Part shown: positions 6,515-12,651 of the stretch, in pieces
Layout: every line of letters starts with the position of its first letter
Position numbering within the stretch: the stretch's first letter is position 1
NCBI RefSeq assembly: GCF_001949145.1
Contig: NW_019091561.1
Span: 172,882 to 185,532 of the forward strand
Length of the DNA stretch: 12,651 nucleotides
Reading direction: 5' to 3'
Source: Acanthaster planci
Lineage: Eukaryota; Echinodermata; Asteroidea; Valvatida; Acanthasteridae
Translations under genes and position numbers: made by a program
The notes under the pieces: generated by a model
What the model saw: only the letters and a program-made list of their open reading frames with translations
Database searches by the model: none
Told to the model about the DNA's origin: nothing

Positions 6515-7301
6515 TTAATCGATTTTTAATTCAAATCCGCTAAACGCTTGCAACGCCGACTTACTCGAAATTAGATCGTCGTTTCTAATTTTCAACATTG
6601 CTGCTGTCACTCTATACCTAACGCTGACTCCGCACGACAGTGAACCGTGGGTACCGTAGTACACGTCTTTTGCACAAATAAATGATTGCGCGTCGCATCT
6701 CTTATTGATAAATTTATCAATATTTGACGAGTCGATAGATCTTTTTCGGTGATCAAATAGGGAGGCATATGGATTTATTTTAACGTACATTTGGTTTTTA
6801 GCCGTATAAGGCGGTTTAACTACATATTCGATCTTGTTCAATTCATCGATATCGCGACTGGTTTTGTAGGCGTTTACGGTGTTAAACGGGAGATTAGACC
6901 CTTGAGACTCGATAAATTTATAAACGGCCAAATTTATGTGATCGAGTGCGTTTGTCGCAGGTGATTATAACAAATTTGACGGCCTTGGACGTTTTCGGGC
7001 GTTTTATCTCGAGTGCCGTATTTGTAAAGTGGGTTTATACCGTAACATGGTTCTATCGTCATAATCAACAGGCGTTTGTTTTGGCCGTTGTGATGGTAAA
7101 AAATGGGCGAAGTGCATTGGCTAACTTGGGTCCTTCTTTAACCACAGGTTTTGAGATGATTAATTTACTCGGGTCAAAGGGACCGTATGTGACATTGGGA
7201 TCGCAGTTGTCGGTATTGAGACGCTCGTGGTCGTCTGAAACGATAAATACTTGAGTTGACATGGTTCTGAATTTCCCGGCTTTGACCAAAATTTTTCTCA
7301 T
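6515..7301 (-). pseudogene. Hypothetical protein in three frame fragments (possible minor capsid)
   Basis: ATG at 7301-7299 comes two bases after the stop of the Cys-rich gene. Fragment one reads to TGA at 7067-7065 (ILVKAGKFRTMSTQVFIVSD, DPSKLIISKPVVKEGPKLA). A second frame then carries MTIEPCYGINPLYKYGTRDK to about 6950. The third frame lacks an ATG and reads LAVYKFIESQ, PPYTAKNQMYVKINPYA and GVSVRYRVTAAMLK to the stop at 6517-6515. The three fragments abut, share a strand and together span about 262 codons, which is why I treat them as one decayed gene rather than separate small ones. No family is recognised. The size and beta-like character would fit a penton-like minor capsid protein, but no motif proves it. 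Confidence 0.5.
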
Positions 7302-7303
7302 TT

Positions 7304-7837
7304 TTACCTGGCCGCGTCTATTAACTCGGGTGGGATTTCTACTTTAATTAAATGTTCGACGTCAGCGTCGTATTCAATAATTAATCCAATTTTGTATAAA
7401 TCTGCGTCGAGTTTAGTCGCTGAATCGAGCAGTGGCTCGTTCTCTCGCGCGTGCCTCAGCTTTTTATGCTTGCCGCCTACGAGCACCACGTGATCCATTC
7501 CTTCCAACTCAACACAATTGATGCAGCAGGTGCAGTACGTACAACCAAAACACTCGATACAATTGGCACACTCGTAACAGTCCTTGCAACTGCCCAAGGC
7601 ATTTGAATTTCGGCAGTCGTATGACTTAAAACAAGCCACGCCATTTATAAATTTACCGCAATCGTCGCAGGTGGAGCAGTCCTTACATCTGACGCAATGG
7701 TTACATTGGTGACAATTGTGGCATTCTTTACAATCGGTGCATTTGCGTAAACTTTTGGAATTTAAACAACGAAAGCAATCGTACGAATCTATCAAGTCGA
7801 TCGAATTTCTCGTGTCTTTGCAAAAATAACAATTCAC
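7304..7837 (-). CDS. Cysteine-rich CxxC-repeat protein without an ATG start
   Basis: A 177-codon open frame whose first 110 residues carry around 35 Cys, mostly as CxxC or CxxCxxC units (CTDCKECHNCHQC, CSTCDDCG, CKDCYECANC). This suggests multiple zinc sites or dense disulphides. The C-terminal third is acidic and ordered-looking (DADLYKIGLIIEYDADVEHL). The frame opens after a TAA with no ATG. The first codon that could serve is GTG at 7837-7835, plausibly a mutated ATG, so the gene may be untranslatable from its own start. It is the outermost gene of the leftward block; its TAA is two bases from the next ATG. Such pentapeptide-like Cys repeats occur in viral proteins, but I cannot assign a function. 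Confidence 0.6.
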   Translation of the reverse strand: MNCYFCKDTRNSIDLIDSYDCFRCLNSKSLRKCTDCKECHNCHQCNHCVRCKDCSTCDDCGKFINGVACFKSYDCRNSNALGSCKDCYECANCIECFGCTYCTCCINCVELEGMDHVVLVGGKHKKLRHARENEPLLDSATKLDADLYKIGLIIEYDADVEHLIKVEIPPELIDAAR

Positions 7838-7989
7838 GTTTGTAGTTTTATCTACCGTTTATTTTTATGTAGTGTTTATTTTTTTTTTTTTCGTTTTTTA
7901 TAACGGGCCAACGACGGGAAGTCCCTTTTTTGTATGTGCGTGATTGTTTGTGCGATCGGTGCTAGTCACGAGTTGTTTACACAAAAAGT

Positions 7990-8037
7990 GCGCCGGGGTC
8001 AAAAGTTCAAGATCGGTGAAGTGGAAATCCCCGGCGC
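7990..8037. repeat. GC-rich 9-bp inverted repeat, 30-nt loop
   Basis: GCGCCGGGG at 7990-7998 is the perfect reverse complement of CCCCGGCGC at 8029-8037. This GC-only stem contrasts with the AT-rich DNA on its left and lies near the presumed element boundary. Confidence 0.6.
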
Positions 8038-8095
8038 GTGTGGGTGAAAGGGAGTTTTGGCTCAGAAGGTGTATATTTACCCAGTATTTTTAGAG

Positions 8096-8144
8096 CCAGA
8101 TTTTGGGGTCGATGAGGTACCCAGGGAAAATTGTTAAAATCTGG
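8096..8144. repeat. AT-rich 9-bp inverted repeat, 31-nt loop
   Basis: CCAGATTTT at 8096-8104 pairs perfectly with AAAATCTGG at 8136-8144. The stem length and loop size nearly match those of the inverted repeat about 100 bp to the left. The loop contains GTCGATGAGGTACCCAGGG, which recurs in altered form (GTCGATGTACTACCCGGGG) about 52 bp later. Confidence 0.55.
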
Positions 8145-8304
8145 AATTCCGATTGTTTGAGTCGATGTACTACCCGGGGTTTTTTGCTGAAAACGGTGAA
8201 AAAGGGGTGTGGGCCAGAACTCTCCAATCCCTACTACTGCCCGGCGAGCCAAGGGTTCAAGGACTACGGAGGAGAAACCGCCACAATATGATATTGCAAT
8301 ATGG

Positions 8305-8715
8305 ACAACTTTAATTAAAAGTTTTGCCCGGATGTCATGTTGCAAACGTTGGTTCAACTTCTGTATTTCCATATTCAGCCAATGTTGATTTATTGTCAAA
8401 ATCAGGTAGGCCTACCGGTGGCAATTTCAACAGCCTGAATTAAATTAATCAACATTAAGCCGGTGACGCTGATTCGTTGTATGGAGTCTGGCGTTAAATA
8501 TTTGTAGAGTTTTCGTCGTGATGAGAACAGTATTTTGATTAAATCTTTTGCCCACTTAAGGTTGCAAAAGTTGTGTTTACTTCATATTTCCACAATAACC
8601 CAATTATCGGAGTTTTTGTAGCAATTTAACCCAAATTCAACATTTAATTGACATTAAAAAGGTAACATTGATTTGGTGTTCGGAGTTAGACAGTTATCCT
8701 TAAATACTTGTTGAT
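8305..8715. repeat. Diverged direct duplication, offset about 200-224 bp
   Basis: Two adjacent segments share the order of words. ATTAAA..TTTTGCCC occurs at 8314 and 8539, GTTGCAAA at 8339 and 8561, and ATATTTCCA..A at about 8365 and 8585. ACATTAA..GGTAAC/GGTGAC..TGATT occurs at about 8452 and 8651, then GGAGT..TTAAATA..TTGT. Similarity is partial and the offset drifts from 224 to 199 by small indels. No coding potential is seen. It is probably an old tandem copy of a host repeat. Confidence 0.5.
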
Positions 8716-9600
8716 ATTATGTCCCAATCAACAACCCTAACTTACTAATCAGCCAATTTGTGAAATTAAATGAAATAAATAAAAGTAAATCTGGGTCATA
8801 TTTCAAGTGTATACATTCTGTTTAAAAGAAATTGTCAGGGGCATGCCATTGTTTTTCGTTTAGTATCACATGTATAATCTCATTTTGGAAATGTGAATAA
8901 CTAAATTGAAAAATGCACCGGCAAACCCAACATTTAATTTTGTACTTGTGACCATGGAGGAATGTATGTACACTGTACATATATGTACGGTACGTGTACT
9001 CTGTACATGTGAATCTGTGCATGTGTGCAATGTAATGTGACCTCATCATGTCACTTAACTGCGCCTGCGCTGTATATCATCTAACTGGTCTCTATTCCGG
9101 CAGACCATGTTGTAGTAATGGTATCAGACTGTGTGCCAGCTATCCACTGTATGTGCATGTGCCGCGGGCGGGAAGTCCAGATTTTAACGGTTGCCGCTTT
9201 AGACATTCAAATCGTTACATCGCGAACAAGGAAGCAATCTCGGTTCTGGAATGATTTTACTAACGTCTATCATGCCTTTGCGTTAATGTTCACATCACCA
9301 GTGAAAGAAATACTTCTGTGGTGTCCGTAATTTCACGGGGGTGCCGACATGAGTTTGATTTTGGACACGAAAACGAAGTCGATTTCCCTAGTTAGTCCAC
9401 CCATCTGCCATGCCAATCATGCGTACGTACGCCGCCATTCCTGCCTTTGACATGCCAGAGCTGAGCCTGATGATGTACAGACTCGCAGGGTGAGTTTTTT
9501 GCAATTTTGCGAAAAAGCCTTAGGAGTCTTCAGGATTTTTTAAAAAGCTTTTTCGGGCACCGGCCGAAACAGCTATTGTTTTTTTTAATTATTATTATTT
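8716..9600. other. Intergenic sequence without a supportable gene
   Basis: No convincing coding, RNA or mobile element was found. Local points are a cluster of six GTAC palindromes at 8968-9006 and a 27-codon ATG frame at 9410-9489 that runs into a GTGAGT. A T- and A-rich stretch at about 9575-9610 precedes the satellite. The ORFs present are short and lack protein-like composition. Confidence 0.4.
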
Positions 9601-9610
9601 TTTTAATATG

Positions 9611-9717
9611 CCTGAGAGTCCGAATATGAAGTAATATTTCGTAAAAATTGTTCAGGTTAAGGGAAAATCATGTGACATAAACTTAAAGGAGCAGTGTTTC
9701 TGCAAACGAGTTTATGA
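9611..9717. repeat. Satellite module B, copy 1
   Basis: Starts GAGAGTCCGAATATGAAGTA and contains TTCAGGTTAAGG..AAATCATGTGACAT and AGGAGCAGTG, directly before the first GTACAC landmark. Related sequence occurs at 11223-11326 and, more weakly, at about 10945-11081. It therefore appears to be an alternative module that replaces the CRE-bearing part of some units. Confidence 0.5.
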
Positions 9718-10192
9718 CCTATTGACTTTGTACACGTTTTCGAGCCGTAATTTTGGTAACTTTGCGATGTTTGATTGTAAACAAAGTGATAGCCAACAAA
9801 AACCCTGATGGAAGGTTTACAGAAAATTAATGACGTCATGATGACGTCATCACGTGATTTTTAATTAAATTTTGAATATTTTATTTTCCCCATTGACTGT
9901 GTACACAGATTTTGGCCTTTCTTTTGGTCACTTAGCGATGTTCAACGCCCATCACAGTTACACTAAGTAAAAACCCTGCAGCAAATATTTTAACAAATGA
10001 ATGACGTCGAAATGACGTTATCACGTGACTTTTAATTGAATTTTGAATATTTAATTTCCCCCATAGACATACACATAGAAAATGCAGCAAACATGCACAC
10101 ATATGCCACAAACCTCAACATCTATGGTCTCATTCATATAAAAACACAAATCATCTATATCTTTCAAACACACAACCAGCATTTACACAAAA

Positions 10193-10372
10193 ACCCGAAA
10201 CAGCTCAGTGTTTGTTTACCAACGAACACAACGTTTTTGATTTCTTCTTTCACATCAAATCCCATGCCATAACATGGGTTTTCGTTTTGAACAGGACTTC
10301 TACCCTTTTGCAATTTTCGATTGACTTCAAACTTCAGGTCATCCAAGGATGGTCGTAGAAGATATTTGTCTT
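10193..10372. repeat. Satellite variant module C, copy 1, with CA-rich insert upstream
   Basis: CCGAAACAGCTCAGTG begins a segment containing TTTGTTTACCAACGA, CTTCTTTC and AACAGGACTTCTACCC. It recurs near 11599. A CA-rich stretch unlike the satellite (about 10066-10190) precedes it. The two together explain the 365-bp gap in landmark spacing. Confidence 0.55.
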
Positions 10373-10944
10373 GATGACGTCATCGCGAGATTTCTTTTTA
10401 AATTTTGAATATTTAATTTTTCCCATTGACTTTTTACACGTTTTCAAGCCTTTGCAATGTTTGATCGCTTTTAAAGTGATAGCCATCAAAGATCCTCATG
10501 CAAGAATGATTCTAAAGAAATGACGTCATGATGACGTCGTCATGTAATTTAGTGTTGAATTTTCAATATTTATTTCAGCTCATGGACTCTGTACACGTTT
10601 TCAAGGCACAATTTTGAAACCTTTGCGATGTTTGATCGTTATCAAAGTGACAGCCAACAAAGACCCTGATACACAAATTATTGTAAGTAAATGACGTCAT
10701 GATGACGTCATCATGTGATTTGGTATTGATTTTTCAATATAATAATTTAGCCCATTGACTTGTACACGTTTTCAAGCCAGCATTTGGGTTAGTTTGAGAG
10801 GTTTGATCAACTCAAAGTTACAGACAACGAAGGCACTGATGAAAGAATTTTGCTAAATTTATGACGTCATCCCCCATGTTTAAATTAATTTTTGGATATT
10901 TAATCTTCCCCCATGGGTATTGTACACGTTTTTCGTCAGCCTGT

Positions 10945-11081
10945 CCTCGGAACTTTGGTCAATCTGAATTATTTCCTTCAATCTACATTTGAAGTCCCTC
11001 ACGAAGAGAGGCTCCCAAAGAAAAATCGTCAAAATACTATCATCAGGGGTCACGGGACATGAGATTAAAGCTGCAGTTTTC
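10945..11081. repeat. Satellite module B, copy 2 (weak)
   Basis: Has AATCTGAATTATTTCCTTCA, then GGGTCACGGGACATGAGATT and AAAGCTGCAGTTTTCCCCAT before the landmark. The order of words matches modules at 9611 and 11223, though many bases differ. Confidence 0.35.
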
Positions 11082-11222
11082 CCCATAGGGTTTGTACACG
11101 TTTTTTTAAAACGTAATATTATCGATCTCAATGAGAGTAGTCCTGAACTTCGGCGAAGCATTACTATCAGAACGAAAAAAAATCGTACTTTTTACGTCTT
11201 CATTTGATTACATGTATACCAA

Positions 11223-11326
11223 AGAGTCTGAATATCAAATAATTTTTCCGAATTTTCTTTCAGTTTAAACGCAAATCACATGACATCATAAAGGTGCAGG
11301 TTGTTTGCATAGGTGTTTTCAGTCCA
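11223..11326. repeat. Satellite module B, copy 3
   Basis: AAGAGTCTGAATATCAAATA is followed by TTCAGTTTAAACGCAAATCA, CATGACATCATAAAGGTGCAG and GCATAGG. It aligns in order with the module at 9611 and explains the 240-bp step between landmarks at 11094 and 11334. Confidence 0.5.
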
Positions 11327-11598
11327 TTTACTTGTGCACATTTTCAAGCCACTATTTGGAAACCTTTGCGATGTTTGATCGCTATGAAAGTGATATCTAA
11401 CAAAGATCCTTGTGCAAGAATTCTTCAAAATAAATTACGTCATGATGACGTCATCCTGTAATTTACTAGTGATTTTTCAATATTGATTTCAGCCCATTGA
11501 CTTTGTACACATTTTCAAGCAACCATTTTCAACGCAACAAAGACCCTCATGAAAGAATTTTCCCGAAGGTATGACGTCATCACCAAACAGAAAGTTCC

Positions 11599-11780
11599 GA
11601 AACAGCTCAGTGGTTGTTCACAACCACGTCCATCTCGTTTTTTGGGGCTCTTCTTTTTGGGCCCAAAGCCCACAGACTTTGCACACGTTTTGCTGTGCAG
11701 GACTTTTGCCAATAATCTTTATCGCACAGCATTCAAAGTTGGCATAGGCATAATCATTATTACATAGATATATGCTTAAA
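11599..11780. repeat. Satellite variant module C, copy 2
   Basis: CCGAAACAGCTCAGTGGTTG is the close match to the module at 10193, followed by CTTCTTTTTGGG, a diverged landmark (GCACACGTTTTG at 11681) and CAGGACTTTTGCC. A short relative, CCGAAACAGCTATTG, occurs at about 9563. Confidence 0.55.
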
Positions 11781-12048
11781 CATGACGTTACGATGACGTC
11801 ATCCAGTGATTTATTATTGATTTTAAATATTTATTTCAGCCCATTCACTTTGTACACGTTTTCGAGGCACTATTTCGGTACTTTAGTAACCGTTGATCGC
11901 CGTCAAAGTTACAGCATGCACTGACTATAAAACGAAGATAATACCGGAATATTTATGTCATGATGACGTCATCAAGTGATTTATTATTAAATACTTAATA
12001 TTTAAATAGTCCGTTAAATTTATAAAAATCCATATAAAATCAACCGTG

Positions 12049-12081
12049 GCCTCCTGCAACATTTTGTTTGCAGCAAGAGGC
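12049..12081. repeat. Hairpin with 11-bp interrupted stem
   Basis: GCCTC and CTGCAA (12049-12059) pair with TTGCAG (12068-12073) and GAGGC (12077-12081). There is a three-base bulge on the right arm and an eight-base loop. The context is non-coding; function is unknown. Confidence 0.5.
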
Positions 12082-12397
12082 AGGATAAAATGTGGTCTTG
12101 AATTTATCTCGTGAAGGTCATACCATGTGACCCTTCCTTCCGGTCGAAACCAGAAGTGGTCTATTGTTTAAAAATGCTAATAGGTATGAAGTTGTTTTCA
12201 GCGGTGTTAGTCTGTCGGGATATTGCATTCTTCAAATCATCTACTGGTGACGGCACCAAATTATCGAGCACCCTCTAGCGACAGGTTAAAAAACAATGAA
12301 TTTTGAATAGATGTCTGTGGCGAAGTGTTTCCGAATCGCCTGAAAATTGATGTAGATGATCATCTTTACCCTGACAACACGTGTGTGAAGATTGGGG

Positions 12398-12413
12398 CTG
12401 ATGACGTCATCAG
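12398..12413. promoter_or_regulatory. Perfect 16-bp CRE/ATF-type palindrome
   Basis: CTGATGACGTCATCAG is fully self-complementary with the CREB/ATF core TGACGTCA at its centre. A second palindrome, ACACGTGT (an E-box core), lies at 12377-12384. It is isolated from the satellite array. Binding is inferred from the consensus only. Confidence 0.45.
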
Positions 12414-12651
12414 ACCGGAAGTTACAATAAAAACTTCTTTTATTCTTCAAAATCCGGTAAAACATCAACCGTACGAGATATAAGCGTGCATTGTGCATGA
12501 GATGACAGGTAAAACATTGGAGTCAGCTGCATGAAGTACATAACTGGTGTACTTTTTCACACGCGTGAAGTGCCGCCGACAAAACCCCCTTAAAATATAC
12601 ATTGCCGACTCAGAAATCCCATTTCGCATGCTGTGCATTTGTATGTGTGTC

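Larger units (their letters stand above)
7838..8295. other. Element edge and first flanking sequence, no gene
   Basis: Leftward promoter-like AT-rich sequence with a T13 run comes first (about 7850-7905). Composition then changes, with GC-rich words and two inverted repeats. ORFs here have no coding character. The right end of the element probably lies between 7850 and 8150, but without its left terminal repeat in the window I cannot place it or its target-site duplication. Confidence 0.4.
9605..12000. repeat. Diverged tandem satellite, unit about 171 bp, with CRE palindromes
   Basis: The landmark GTACACGTTTTC, usually preceded by CCCATTGACTTT, recurs at about 9730, 9901, 10069 (degenerate), 10434, 10591, 10762, 10922, 11094, 11334, 11505, 11681 and 11852. 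Steps are mostly 157-176 bp, with two longer gaps (10069-10434 and 11094-11334). Within a unit the order is a TGACGTCATGATGACGTCA-like pair, an AT-rich TTTTGAATATTT stretch and the GTACAC landmark. Then come TTTGCGATGTTTGATCG, CAAAGTGATAGCC and AACAAAGACCCTGATG. Units are substantially diverged, so the array is old. It has no coding function; ORFs across it are chance. It looks like host satellite or an amplified non-autonomous repeat. Confidence 0.85.
12001..12651. other. Terminal flank without a gene
   Basis: No gene is supportable. It contains a hairpin (12049-12081), a perfect CRE palindrome (12398-12413), a CACGTG palindrome (12377-12384), and two similar 24-bp stretches ending ATCAACCGT at about 12024-12047 and 12449-12472. 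The satellite landmark is absent after 11852. Confidence 0.4.

Noticed and set aside
6946-7254. 102-codon plus-strand ORF
   Set aside because: Opposite the fragmented minus-strand gene, which has contiguous neighbours and a well-placed start; the plus ORF has no suitable leader.
7862-7910. T-rich run as a retroposon poly(A) tail in reverse
   Set aside because: It sits in the promoter position of the Cys-rich gene and no reverse transcriptase or SINE body adjoins it.
8007-8399. 130-codon minus-strand ORF
   Set aside because: Lies outside the element in sequence with inverted and direct repeats, has erratic composition and no recognisable motif.
10880-11161. 93-codon minus-strand ORF in the satellite
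   Set aside because: Crosses satellite units and their landmarks; open by chance.
9831-11976. CRISPR array, because short palindromic words recur at intervals
   Set aside because: Repeats are diverged over whole 171-bp units, spacers are not unique sequences of uniform size, and the context is animal-like non-coding DNA.

Overview
The window appears to come from the nuclear genome of an animal, probably a marine invertebrate; I cannot name the phylum or species. About 7.85 kb of a decayed Polinton/Maverick-type (adintovirus-like) endogenous element occupies the left side. About 4.7 kb of non-coding, repeat-rich DNA that looks like host sequence occupies the right side. The assignment rests on a linked set of hallmark genes: protein-primed family B DNA polymerase, retroviral-type DDE integrase, a probable major capsid protein, an A32/FtsK-like packaging ATPase, and small proteins of a kind I associate with such elements.

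Element layout, left to right: PolB (+, 5' end outside the window) converges with the integrase (-), their stop codons one base apart. Upstream of the integrase on the same strand is a small hydrophobic/coiled-coil protein (-). A 27-bp divergent promoter region separates it from the rightward block: a coiled-coil plus membrane-segment protein, the capsid protein, the packaging ATPase, a Cys/His-repeat plus HNH endonuclease, a small membrane protein, a conserved hypothetical protein and a T/N/P-rich ORF. That block converges near 5.7 kb with a leftward block read from the right: a Cys-rich repeat protein, a gene in three frame fragments, a zinc-ribbon (transcription-factor-like) gene and a hypothetical protein. 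Genes are tightly packed and share AT-rich leaders ending in TAAATG or TTAAAATG-like starts.

Most hallmark genes are broken. PolB has an in-frame TGA and a frameshift. The integrase has four in-frame stops and a terminal frameshift but keeps its D, D, E triad. The capsid gene has two frame changes and is short. The HNH gene has two frame changes. The ATPase is nearly open but carries Asn in place of the Walker A Lys. I read this as an old, non-autonomous copy.

Right side: two GC-rich or AT-rich inverted repeats lie just outside the last element gene (7990-8144). A diverged direct duplication with an offset of about 200-224 bp covers roughly 8.3-8.7 kb. A diverged tandem satellite with a period near 171 bp runs from about 9.6 to 12.0 kb; many of its units carry paired TGACGTCA (CRE/ATF-type) palindromes. 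The last 650 bp hold a hairpin, a perfect 16-bp CRE palindrome and a CACGTG palindrome. No tRNA, rRNA or CRISPR array was seen.
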